Below, one piece after another: positions 1 to 7,197 of a stretch of DNA of 26,291 nucleotides. Origin of the DNA: Alphaproteobacteria bacterium. GTDB lineage: Bacteria; Pseudomonadota; Alphaproteobacteria; UBA828. Location: positions 1-26,291 of the forward strand of contig JAJDVB010000176.1 of assembly GCA_022826345.1 (NCBI GenBank). The letters run 5' to 3'. Both the position numbers and the translations under genes were made by a program. Numbering within the stretch: position 1 is the first letter of the stretch; every line of letters starts with the position of its first letter. The notes beneath the pieces are model-generated. The model made no database searches. It was given only the letters and a program-made list of their open reading frames with translations, and was not told where the DNA came from.

Positions 1-1
1 C

Positions 2-493
2 ATCGCCTGGACCGATCCCGCGATCGGGCTCTCGCTCGACCTCTCGGGCCGCACGCTGATCGCGCACGGCAACGACGATCTGGAGGACCGGGGCTTCGCG
101 GCCTCGCTCGCCTTCGATCCGAACCCGTCGAGCGAGCGCGGGCTGTCGCTCACGCTGCGCCAGGACTGGGGCGGTTCGGCCCAGGGCGGGCTCGACGCGC
201 TGTTCGCGACCGACCCGCTGGCGGACCGTGCCGGCACGGCCGAGGCGACCAGCCGCTGGCAGGCCGAGGCGGCGTATGGCTTCCCGGCCTTCTCGGGCCG
301 CTTCACCGGCAGCCCGCATGTCGGGCTGGGGCTCGCCACGGGCGCGCGCGACTACACGCTCGGCTGGCGGCTCGCGCCGGCGGCCAACGCCAACGCGCCC
401 GACCTCTCCTTCGGGGTGAAGGCGACGCGGCGCGAGACCGATACGGCGGCACCGGAGCATACGGTCGGGTTCGAGATCCGGGCGACGTGGTGA
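2..493 (+). CDS. C-terminal part of an outer-membrane beta-barrel (autotransporter-like) protein, 5' truncated
   Basis: The reading frame is open from the window edge to a TGA at 491-493, giving 163 residues with no start in view. The sequence alternates polar and hydrophobic residues and is rich in Gly, Leu, Ser and Arg (for example GLSLTLRQDWGGSAQGG and SPHVGLGLATGARDYTLGW). It ends in an aromatic residue (VGFEIRATW), the usual end of an outer-membrane beta-barrel strand recognised by BamA. This fits the last strands of a large surface protein with a C-terminal barrel. The passenger, if any, lies outside the window, so its function cannot be given. Alphaproteobacterial proteins with a similar 'LTLRQ..G...GGLDALF' tail are known to me only as uncharacterised barrel domains, so the family call is tentative. 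The stop lies 20 bp before the next gene. Confidence 0.6.
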   Translation: MAWTDPAIGLSLDLSGRTLIAHGNDDLEDRGFAASLAFDPNPSSERGLSLTLRQDWGGSAQGGLDALFATDPLADRAGTAEATSRWQAEAAYGFPAFSGRFTGSPHVGLGLATGARDYTLGWRLAPAANANAPDLSFGVKATRRETDTAAPEHTVGFEIRATW

Positions 494-513
494 GGCGGTG
501 ACAGCGTTGCGTC

Positions 514-1059
514 ATGAGTACGGGCGACGGGGCGACGGCATGGGCCTGTCTGCGACGGGCCAGGGACTACCGGGCGGCATGGAGCCGACATGCCGCCCGG
601 CCTGCTTACGAGGACGGCACGCCCTTCCCCGTGCGCATCCGCTCCGGGGCGGACCGGATCGCGGAGGGGGACTGGAGCCTGTTCTCCTGGGAAGACCCGG
701 ACGGCGATGCGGTCTCCGCCTTCTTCTGCGACGTGCCAATGCTGGAGGGCGAGGGCTCGGCGGTGGCCCAGCCTCTGCTGGCGATGCTGGACGCTGTCGG
801 GGCACAGGTCGAAGGGCTCCGCCTCGGCGACGGCGCGCTGGTTCTCAAGGTGGAGGCGGATGGCAAGGCGGTACAGGTGCGTATCGCGGACCCGGCGCCG
901 CTGCTGGCCGGCGGCGGGGTGCGGCTGGTCCACGACTGGGGCCTTGCGCTCCCGGTCGCCATCGCCCGGCTCGGCGATTTGTGGAGTGTCTCCGGCGGGC
1001 CGGACCCTCGGCAGGGGTTCGGCGGGCGGGCTCACGGGAACGGAAAAGGGCGGAACTGA
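514..1059 (+). CDS. DUF6499-type N-terminal half of an FseA/RovC-like transcriptional regulator
   Basis: This 181-residue protein opens with a DUF6499-like ('transcriptional regulator-like') signature: ACLRRARDYRAAWSRH at about residues 11-26, followed by a middle region with SLFSWEDPDGD. In known family members this region is joined to a C-terminal DUF2285 (RovC DNA-binding) domain in one chain of about 250 residues. Here the frame stops at 1057-1059, and the DUF2285 half starts on the overlapping ATG at 1059. A polypeptide ending here would lack the helix-turn-helix part. No strong Shine-Dalgarno site precedes the ATG at 514. FseA and its relatives control transfer of integrative conjugative elements, and RovC controls a type VI secretion locus; neither kind of locus is visible here. 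The family call rests on the N-terminal motif and on the adjacent DUF2285 half; the function is inferred. Confidence 0.6.
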   Translation: MSTGDGATAWACLRRARDYRAAWSRHAARPAYEDGTPFPVRIRSGADRIAEGDWSLFSWEDPDGDAVSAFFCDVPMLEGEGSAVAQPLLAMLDAVGAQVEGLRLGDGALVLKVEADGKAVQVRIADPAPLLAGGGVRLVHDWGLALPVAIARLGDLWSVSGGPDPRQGFGGRAHGNGKGRN

Positions 1060-1061
1060 TG
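1042..1061 (+). other. Candidate -1 slip site and TGATG stop-start junction
   Basis: The upstream frame reads GGA AAA GGG CGG AAC TGA. The Lys codon AAA (1045-1047) is preceded by an A, so its tRNA could re-pair one base back on AAA. Decoding would then continue as AGG GCG GAA CTG ATG into the DUF2285 frame. It is not a canonical X XXY YYZ heptamer, because the neighbouring GGA and GGG codons do not re-pair well. The TGATG at 1057-1061 would also allow translational coupling. Confidence 0.25.
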
Positions 1062-1244
1062 ACCGTGCTCGAAGCCGACCAGCAAGGGCTGACCTGGCGC
1101 CAGATCGCGGAACGGCTCTGGGGCGCCGAGCGCGTCGGGGAGGAATGGTGGGAGGACGGATGGATGCGGGCAAGGATCAGGCGCCGCCTCTCCAAAGCTC
1201 GCGCCATGCTGAAGGGCTACCGCGACATCGCCGCCGGGCGGTGA
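1059..1244 (+). CDS. DUF2285 (RovC-type DNA-binding) domain, separate or frameshift-joined
   Basis: This 61-residue frame begins at an ATG overlapping the TGA of the preceding gene (TGATG) and ends at 1242-1244. It carries an almost complete DUF2285 domain: an LTWRQIAERLWGAERV helix, then EEWW, then a basic helix with RIRRRLSKARAML and a final GYRDI. DUF2285 is an established helix-turn-helix variant that binds DNA or acts as an antiactivator. The same frame stays open upstream to about 498, so a -1 shift anywhere late in the first gene would give a normal two-domain protein of about 243 residues. It could instead be translated separately by termination-reinitiation at TGATG, or be the product of a simple mutation or a sequencing error. 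The domain identity is fairly secure; the mode of expression is not. Confidence 0.6.
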   Translation: MTVLEADQQGLTWRQIAERLWGAERVGEEWWEDGWMRARIRRRLSKARAMLKGYRDIAAGR

Positions 1245-1510
1245 TGCCGGTGGCTGCCTGTTGCACGTGGTATTCCATGCGCCACACGCCCGGTGACGGT
1301 TGCCGGATCGGCTGCTACAGTGCGCGCGGATATCGCGGTCGGCTTGCGGAAGGGCTCGACGCGGTTCGTTCCCGGGCCGGGGTGCCGCGAGCGCTCGCCA
1401 GCGATCCCCGAAAGACCAGGGCCGACACGGATGGCCCGAGCCTGGAATGAATCCGCTTACAGTACGCTTGCGCCGACCCGGCGGAACCAGTTGTACATCG
1501 GGTCGGTGTC

Positions 1511-3640
1511 ATGCGGCAATCTACTGAAAATAAAGCGAAAAATCATTCCGGACAAGGTCGGTTCCGCATCGGGGTGGACATTGGCGGCACCTTTACCGAC
1601 TGCGTCGTCGCGCAAGACGCGCGCGGAGAACAGGGCTCGGACGCGGACCAGCGCCTCCGCATCTTCAAGACGCCGTCAACGCCGGCCGCGTTCGAGCAGG
1701 GCTTCATGAACGCTTTGGGTCTTGCGGCTGAGGGCTACGGGCTGGAGCGCGCCGACTTCATGGCTCGGGTGGCGCGCATCGTCCACGGCACCACGGTCTC
1801 GACAAACGCGCTGCTGGAGGGCAAGCACGCCACCGTCGGGCTGATCTGCACCCACGGCTTCCGCGACATCCTCACGCTGCGCGAGGCGCCCCGCAAACCG
1901 CCGTTCCGGTGGCGCCTCGCCTACCCCGAGCCCTTCGTGCCCCGGATCCGGACGCGGGGCGTGCGGGGGCGGATCGACGCCGCCGGCGCAGAGCACACGC
2001 CGCTAGAAGAGGACGACGTGCTCGCGGCGGTCGGGGATTTCCGAAAGCTAGGCGTGGAGGCAATCGCGGTCTGCCTGCTCTGGTCGGTGGTGAACGGCAG
2101 CCACGAGCGGCGCGTGGGCGAAATCGTGCAGGGCGCCTGGCCCGAGGTCCCGGTGACCCTCAGCCACCGGCTCAACCCCATCGCCCGCGAGTATCGCCGC
2201 GCCGTCTCCGCCGCCATCGACGCCGCTCTCCGGCCGGTGGTGAGCGCCTACGTCCACGCGCTCGATGGGGGCTTGCGGGAGAGCGGCTACGGCAACGAAC
2301 TGATGATCGCGAATTGCCTGGGCGGCATGATGCCGCCGGACGAGATCGCCGAGCGACCGATCTACAGCGTAATGTCGGGGCCGACGCTGGCCCCGGTCGC
2401 GGCCAAGCGGCTCACGGACGCGCCCGATCTCGTGGTCGTCGACATGGGCGGCACCTCGTTCGATGTCTCCGCGGTGCGGGACGGCCAGCTCGTGATCTCG
2501 CCCGAAGCGATGCTGACCGAGTTCGACATGCTGGGCATCCCCAAGGTGGACGTGCGCTCGGTGGGCGCGGGCGGCGGCTCCATCGCCCACGTCGACACGG
2601 GCGGGTTGCTGCGCGTGGGGCCGGAGAGCGCCGGCGCCGATCCCGGCCCCGCCTGCTACGGCCTTGGCGGCACGCGCCCCACCGTGACCGACGCCGACGT
2701 CGTGCTCGGCATCATCGATCCCGAGTACTTCCTCGGCGGCCGGATGCGCCTCGACAAGGCGGCGGCAGAGCAGGCGGTCGGCACCATCGCCGACGCCCTC
2801 GGCATCGAGCTTGCGGCCGCGGCCCGCGCCATCGCAAGCACGGTCGATCACACCATGATCGCCGCCATCGAGGACATCACCGTGCAGGAGGGGATCGACC
2901 CGCGCGAGAGCTACTTCGTGGCCGGCGGCGGGGCGACCGCCGTGCACATGGGCCAGATGGCGCGGGTGCTCGGCATCAAGGGCTACATGGTGCCGAAATT
3001 CTCTGCGGGCTTGAGCGCCTTCGGCGGCCTGATTTCCGACATCGTGTGGGAGGAGACCGCGACGCTGGTGACCGACGCCGCGCGCTTCGACGTGGGCGGC
3101 GTCAACAAGGTGCTGGCTACCTTGGTAGAGCGGGGCCGTGCCTTCCTCGCCCGCGCAGGCATCGCCGAGGCCGATCAGCGCTTCGAGTACGCCTATCTCG
3201 GCCGCTACCAGTACCAGTCATGGGAGATCGAGGTGCCGTTTACGACAGAGGACGGCGTGCTCGCCGCCGAAGACGTTCCCGGCCTCGCCGACGGCTTCCA
3301 CCGGATGCACGAGCGCATCTACACGATCAAGAACGAGAACGATCTGGTCGAGTTCACCACCTGGAAGGTGCGGGCCATCGGGCCGGCCGCCGCCGAGCTT
3401 GCATCGGCGGAGAGCATGGCAACGGCGGGAGAGGCGGAGCCCCACGGCACGCGCGAGGTCCACCTGCCCGGCCGGGGCGCGCCCGAGACGGTGCCGGTCT
3501 ATCGTGGCAACGACCTCGCGCCCGGTGCCGCGATCACGGGCCCCGCCATCGTAGAGGAAGCGACGACCACCGTCCTCGTGCCCGAGGACGCCGCAGCCGT
3601 CGTCGACCCACTCGGCAACTACCGCGTGACGCTGGCGTAG
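1511..3640 (+). CDS. Hydantoinase/oxoprolinase family protein, HyuA-type (ATP-dependent) subunit
   Basis: The 709-residue product has the full HyuA architecture. The N-terminal phosphate-binding motif is RIGVDIGGTFTD (about residues 18-29), followed by HGTTVSTNALLEGK (about 91-104), the second actin-fold motif VVDMGGTSFDVSA (about 308-320) and the Gly-rich SVGAGGGSIAHVDTGG with ADPGPACYG. Family members are subunits of ATP-dependent N-methylhydantoinases, 5-oxoprolinases or acetone/acetophenone carboxylases, usually working with a HyuB subunit; no hyuB lies on either side here. The motif after the middle domain, usually close to SGPAGG, reads SGPTLAPVAA, marking a diverged subfamily, so the substrate cannot be named. 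ATG 1511 is the first start in the frame and has only a weak purine-rich site before it. The gene looks monocistronic, with 266 bp before it and 248 bp after it. Confidence 0.88.
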   Translation: MRQSTENKAKNHSGQGRFRIGVDIGGTFTDCVVAQDARGEQGSDADQRLRIFKTPSTPAAFEQGFMNALGLAAEGYGLERADFMARVARIVHGTTVSTNALLEGKHATVGLICTHGFRDILTLREAPRKPPFRWRLAYPEPFVPRIRTRGVRGRIDAAGAEHTPLEEDDVLAAVGDFRKLGVEAIAVCLLWSVVNGSHERRVGEIVQGAWPEVPVTLSHRLNPIAREYRRAVSAAIDAALRPVVSAYVHALDGGLRESGYGNELMIANCLGGMMPPDEIAERPIYSVMSGPTLAPVAAKRLTDAPDLVVVDMGGTSFDVSAVRDGQLVISPEAMLTEFDMLGIPKVDVRSVGAGGGSIAHVDTGGLLRVGPESAGADPGPACYGLGGTRPTVTDADVVLGIIDPEYFLGGRMRLDKAAAEQAVGTIADALGIELAAAARAIASTVDHTMIAAIEDITVQEGIDPRESYFVAGGGATAVHMGQMARVLGIKGYMVPKFSAGLSAFGGLISDIVWEETATLVTDAARFDVGGVNKVLATLVERGRAFLARAGIAEADQRFEYAYLGRYQYQSWEIEVPFTTEDGVLAAEDVPGLADGFHRMHERIYTIKNENDLVEFTTWKVRAIGPAAAELASAESMATAGEAEPHGTREVHLPGRGAPETVPVYRGNDLAPGAAITGPAIVEEATTTVLVPEDAAAVVDPLGNYRVTLA

Positions 3641-3888
3641 ACATCCCAACCCGTGCTGTTGCCGGAAAGCGCAGAGCGCAGCAAGCTTTATCGCATCCGT
3701 CCGGCGGAGGCCGTCTGTTTCAATCGCGGGAGCTCTGGCAAGGTGAGGGATCGGGGGAGCGGACGCTTCCGAGGCGTATCTGTAGAGACCACCCTGAGTC
3801 TGAGGAGTTTGTCGATGATCCGTAGCCGTATCGCCGGGATCGCTGTTGCGGGAGTCACCAACAGCTGACCGATCAGTCACGTTCCGAT
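3641..3888. other. Non-coding or degenerate gap between the HyuA gene and the hydrolase
   Basis: This 248-bp stretch has no convincing gene. An open frame on the plus strand (3653-3868) shows no recognisable domain and has a composition unlike its neighbours. I see no clear transposon ends, tRNA or promoter. It could hold decayed coding sequence or the promoter of the following hydrolase. Confidence 0.4.
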
Positions 3889-4824
3889 GTGGAGGGCCGC
3901 CGGGATACGGTCGAGTTCGCCCTGCCCGAGCCCACCGCAACCCTCGATCTCGCGATGGACGACGGCGCGCCGATACGCGTCGTGCGCCACGGCAACCTGT
4001 CCGGGCCGCGCGTGGTGCTGAGCCACGGCAACGGCTTCGCCAGCGATTCCTACTTCCCGTTCTGGCGGCTGATGCTGGAGCGGTTCGACCTCGCCTTGTT
4101 CGATCTTCGCAACTGCGGGCGCAACCCGTTCCACGCTGCTGAGCCGCATGACTACCCGCGCTTCGCGCACGACAACGCGGCGGTGCATGGCGCGATCGCG
4201 AAGGAGTGGGGCGGGAAGACCACGATCGGTGTTTTCCACTCCATGTCGGCGATCGCAGCGTTGCTCGCGGTGGTCGACGGCGTCTGGCACTGGGATGCGC
4301 TGGTGCTGTTCGATCCGCCGGTGGTCCCGCCGGAAGGGAACCCGCTGCGAGGCCCGCTGATGACGGCGGGCGGGGTGCTGCGCGACGCCGCCATGAGCCG
4401 CCAGAACCGGTTCCGGAATCCCAAGGAGCTGGCCGACGTGTTCCGTTACCTGCACCGCTTCCGCCGCCTGCGGAAAGGGGTGGCGGAACTCAACGCGCGC
4501 TCGGTGCTGCGTTTCGATGCCGCGAGCGGCGAATGGCTGCTCTGTTGCCCCGGCCCGGTCGAGGCCGGTCTCTATGTCGAGGTCGCCGGGCTGCCGATCT
4601 GGCGGAAGCCGGCCCCGCCGGCGCGCCCGCTCCTGATCGTCGGCTCCGACCCGGAGCCTGAGGACGCGACGAAGACCGCGCCCTGCTGCAAGCTGTTCTG
4701 CGATACGTTCGGCATCGACTACGCCGTCGTGCCCGATACCAGCCACCTCCTGCAGCTCGAGGAGCCGGAACGGTGCTTCGCTCTGTTCAGCGGCTTCCTC
4801 GCCGACAACGGGATTGGCGCATGA
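3889..4824 (+). CDS. Alpha/beta hydrolase fold protein
   Basis: The 311-residue product starts at GTG 3889; an in-frame ATG at 3955 (MDDGAPIRVV) is a possible shorter start. It has the oxyanion-side motif VVLSHGNGF (about 42-50), a strand and turn FDLRNCGRNPF (71-81), a nucleophile region IGVFHSMSA with Ser118, an acid-containing strand LLIVGSDPEPEDA, and a catalytic His286 in PDTSHLLQLEEPE. The elbow reads F-H-S-M-S where most relatives have G-x-S-x-G, so both small glycines are replaced. The Ser-Asp-His triad still looks complete. Enzymes of this fold are esterases, lipases, C-C hydrolases or related enzymes; no substrate can be inferred. The gene stands alone and converges on the methyltransferase gene at 4939. 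Confidence 0.85.
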   Translation: MEGRRDTVEFALPEPTATLDLAMDDGAPIRVVRHGNLSGPRVVLSHGNGFASDSYFPFWRLMLERFDLALFDLRNCGRNPFHAAEPHDYPRFAHDNAAVHGAIAKEWGGKTTIGVFHSMSAIAALLAVVDGVWHWDALVLFDPPVVPPEGNPLRGPLMTAGGVLRDAAMSRQNRFRNPKELADVFRYLHRFRRLRKGVAELNARSVLRFDAASGEWLLCCPGPVEAGLYVEVAGLPIWRKPAPPARPLLIVGSDPEPEDATKTAPCCKLFCDTFGIDYAVVPDTSHLLQLEEPERCFALFSGFLADNGIGA

Positions 4825-4938
4825 CAAGGCGGCGCACTCCGAAATGTGTCATCGCGCCAACTTCCGATAAATTATTGTTGACCAAGCGCGGGGGGCGCAG
4901 CCGGCTCCCAAATTGCACGGTTTGACGCAATCCCCTGG

Positions 4939-5769
4939 CTAAGGCTTCCGCCCGATCGCCTCGCCCCAGGCGAAGGCGGCGAAGGCGCCGGGCTCCTTCA
5001 CCCAATCCTCCAGTGACTGACGCCAAGCCTCGAACTGCTCCTCGCTGGCGAGACCATGCTTGATGGCCGCTTCCACGGTCGTCGGTGCAAAGAACCAGCC
5101 GATGATCAAGCCCCGGAGAAACGCGAGGTCGTCAGCCGTGTTGTAGGGTTCGAAGGACGCGGTCGCGCGGATGTCCGTGAAACCGGCATCGAAGAGAGCG
5201 CGCTTCAGCTCCTTGCCCATCTGCGGGTGGCCGCCATTGGCCGCGAGCATCTTGAGGAACGTCGACCATCCGCTGATCCCCATGTCGAACGCCGGCTCGA
5301 AGAGTGACGAGTCGCCGATCACCTCCCGCGCGGCGAAGAGTCCGCCGGGCTTCAGCACCCGCCTGACCTCGGCGAGCACCGCTCGCGTGTCGGGGGCGTG
5401 GTTGAGCAGGGCGTGGCAGTGGGCCACGTCGAAGGACGCGTCCTCGAAGGGAAGGTCGGTCGCATCGCCCACCTGAAAGACCGCTTTGCCGTGCCCACCG
5501 GCCTTGGCGGCCGCGTTGGCCATCTCGATCTGCGAGGCCTCCATGTCGATGCCGTGCAGCGTGCCGGGCGCGACGGCGGCTGCCAGCCCCACCGAAATCG
5601 TGCCGGGGCCGCAGCCGAGGTCGAGCAGGCGCATGCCGGGCTGAAGGTGCGGCAGCAGGTGGGCGGCGCAATCCGCCGCGTTCCTGCGCTCGAGCATCTT
5701 CCGGAATTCGGGGCCGTAGCCCATGGTGTAGGTGGACGTGGACTCGCCCGTCGCGTCGTCGCGGCTCAT
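4939..5769 (-). CDS. Class I SAM-dependent methyltransferase (UbiE/Methyltransf_11-like)
   Basis: The product is 276 residues from ATG at 5769. That start is preceded by AGGGAG at good spacing, whereas the longer open frame (to 5958) would run through the GFA gene on the other strand. SAM-binding motif I is LLDLGCGPGT (about 48-57), the acidic end of strand 2 is GIDMEASQIEMA (Asp75), motif II is GDATDLPFEDASFD (101-114), and motif III is LKPGGLFAAREV. The C-terminal part resembles the helical cap of small-molecule or lipid-modifying methyltransferases. The general fold is secure; the acceptor is unknown. It is transcribed divergently from the GFA gene across a 118-bp gap and converges with the hydrolase at 4824. 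Confidence 0.87.
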   Translation of the reverse strand: MSRDDATGESTSTYTMGYGPEFRKMLERRNAADCAAHLLPHLQPGMRLLDLGCGPGTISVGLAAAVAPGTLHGIDMEASQIEMANAAAKAGGHGKAVFQVGDATDLPFEDASFDVAHCHALLNHAPDTRAVLAEVRRVLKPGGLFAAREVIGDSSLFEPAFDMGISGWSTFLKMLAANGGHPQMGKELKRALFDAGFTDIRATASFEPYNTADDLAFLRGLIIGWFFAPTTVEAAIKHGLASEEQFEAWRQSLEDWVKEPGAFAAFAWGEAIGRKP

Positions 5770-5815
5770 CGTTGGCTCCCTGTCCGTAACTGTCGGCTTT
5801 ACGGGCATACGGCGA

Positions 5816-5833
5816 TTGCGCGACGCTACGCAA
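5816..5833. promoter_or_regulatory. Dyad in the divergent methyltransferase/GFA intergenic region
   Basis: TTGCG at 5816-5820 and CGCAA at 5829-5833 form a perfect 5-bp inverted repeat with an 8-bp centre. It lies in the 118-bp space between two divergent starts and could be an operator for both. On sequence alone it may be chance. Confidence 0.2.
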
Positions 5834-5887
5834 GTGACGTGTCGCGGGTCGACGCGAATGCGCGGCGGCGACGGAGGGAGAAATTCC

Positions 5888-6319
5888 GTGGCAAAGACCC
5901 TGGAAGGCGCCTGCCATTGCGGCGCGATCGTCGTGGCGCTTGAGGTGGAGGACGACACCCCCCTCTCCCCACGCCACTGTGGCTGCAGCTTCTGCCAGAA
6001 GCACGGCAGCCTCTACGTCTCCGCGCCGGCCGGCCGCCTCACGATCACGCTGGCTGAGCCCGACCGCGTGAGCCGCTATGCGTTCGGCCACGAGACCGCG
6101 ACCTTTCTCGTCTGCGGCTGCTGCGGCGTGATCGCCGCGGCGGTGTGCGAGATGGAGGGGCGCCTCTACTCGGTCTTGAACTCGAACCTGCTGGAGCCGC
6201 CGCTCGACGTGGACCGGGCGTCCGTCCCCATCGCGGACTACGAGGCGGAGGACGTGCCCGGCCGGCTCGCACGCCGCAAGCAACGCTGGATCGGCAACGT
6301 CACCATCGTCGAGCGGTAG
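5888..6319 (+). CDS. GFA (CENP-V/GFA) family zinc-binding protein
   Basis: The 143-residue product starts at GTG 5888, with GGAGGGAG about 8 bp upstream. It has the cysteine pattern of the glutathione-dependent formaldehyde-activating enzyme (Gfa) family: CHCG at 9-12, CGCSFC at 31-36 and CGCCG at 76-80. In this family these residues hold two zinc ions. The founding member was proposed to speed adduct formation between glutathione and formaldehyde, but most family members have no known reaction, so only the family is called. The fold appears complete. The gene is alone on its strand, divergent from the methyltransferase, and ends 11 bp before the convergent hydrolase. Confidence 0.88.
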   Translation: MAKTLEGACHCGAIVVALEVEDDTPLSPRHCGCSFCQKHGSLYVSAPAGRLTITLAEPDRVSRYAFGHETATFLVCGCCGVIAAAVCEMEGRLYSVLNSNLLEPPLDVDRASVPIADYEAEDVPGRLARRKQRWIGNVTIVER

Positions 6320-6330
6320 CCCCTCTGCGA

Positions 6331-7152
6331 TCAAATGGCGGAAAGGAACTCCGCCAGGGTCGCGTTGAACCGCTCGGGATACTCCCAGAACATCATGTGG
6401 CCGCCGAAGGCCTCAACGCGAGATTTGGGGCAGTGGTTGGCCAGGAACGGCTTGGCGGTCTCGGCCCAGTGGTCGGCGACGTAGAAGATCGACGGGATGT
6501 TCGCGTCCACCTTCTTCGCCTCTTCCAGGTAGTTCGCGAAGCACACGTCGGCGATGAGGTTGGCGGCGATCAGCGGGGGCGTCGCGAGCGACTGCTCGAC
6601 GATCCACGCCGTCACCTCCGGCGACATCTCGCCCTCGATCATCACGTTATCGGCGTACCAGATGACGACGCCGCGCTGCCCTTGCGCGGTCTGCACCCCC
6701 TGGAAGAAGCCGGCGAGAGCGTCGATCGCCCCTTCGACCCAATCGCTCTGGTCGTAGCTCATTCCGAGCGGCGGCATGTCGATGGAGACGAGCGCGCGAA
6801 TGCCGTCCGTGCCCCGGTTGCGGACATGGTGCCACGCGGTCAGCGAGCCCGCCGACCAGCCTGCAATAACCGGATTCTCGACCTTGAGGTGATCGAGAAG
6901 AACGGCGAGATCGGCGGCCTGGGTGGCGTAGTTGTTGCCGTCGCTGGTCACGGTCGAGCGGCCGTGACTACGCGGGTCGAACGAGATGACCCGGTAGCGA
7001 TCCGAGAACGCCGCGAATTGATGGTCGAAGACCCTGGTCGTGAAGGTCCAGCCGGGAATCAGGACCAGCGGAGGCCCCTCCCCCTCGTCCTCGTAGTAGA
7101 TGTCGACGCCAGGGGCGACCTCGACGTAGGCACCGATGCGTTGTGCGGCCAT
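6331..7152 (-). CDS. Alpha/beta hydrolase downstream of ACC deaminase
   Basis: The 273-residue product starts at ATG 7152 with CAGGAGAG as the ribosome site. It has PLVLIPGWTFTTRVF with the oxyanion turn (about 28-42), ISFDPRSHGRS (56-66), a classical nucleophile elbow AGWSAGS with Ser100, an acid Asp227 in FYVADHW, and His252 in AFGGHMMFWEYPERF. This is the signature of haloperoxidase/esterase-type hydrolases (Abhydrolase_1). It follows acdS by 45 bp on the same strand and is probably in one operon with it. A link to ACC or 2-oxobutyrate metabolism is possible from context but not shown by sequence. The fold is certain; the substrate is unknown. Confidence 0.88.
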   Translation of the reverse strand: MAAQRIGAYVEVAPGVDIYYEDEGEGPPLVLIPGWTFTTRVFDHQFAAFSDRYRVISFDPRSHGRSTVTSDGNNYATQAADLAVLLDHLKVENPVIAGWSAGSLTAWHHVRNRGTDGIRALVSIDMPPLGMSYDQSDWVEGAIDALAGFFQGVQTAQGQRGVVIWYADNVMIEGEMSPEVTAWIVEQSLATPPLIAANLIADVCFANYLEEAKKVDANIPSIFYVADHWAETAKPFLANHCPKSRVEAFGGHMMFWEYPERFNATLAEFLSAI

Positions 7153-7197
7153 GACTCTCTCCTGCGTAGGGCCGACCGGCAGCGCCGCCGCCGGCGG

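Noticed and set aside
498..1058. Start of the 248-residue frame at 498 as a single gene for the DUF2285 protein
   Set aside because: Its first part is Gly/Arg-rich and unlike DUF6499, while the other frame in this stretch has the family motif. Only the part from 1059 is domain-like.
1909..3825. Plus-strand open frame (638 residues) inside the HyuA gene
   Set aside because: It is Arg/Gly-rich low-complexity sequence in an alternative frame of a well-supported gene, with no motifs.
4866..4882. AT-rich patch in the convergent gap as a promoter
   Set aside because: No paired -35/-10 elements are found on either strand, and the flanking genes converge here.
5132..6334. Minus-strand frame of 400 residues across the methyltransferase and GFA genes
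   Set aside because: It overlaps two genes with strong motifs in other frames and shows no family features.
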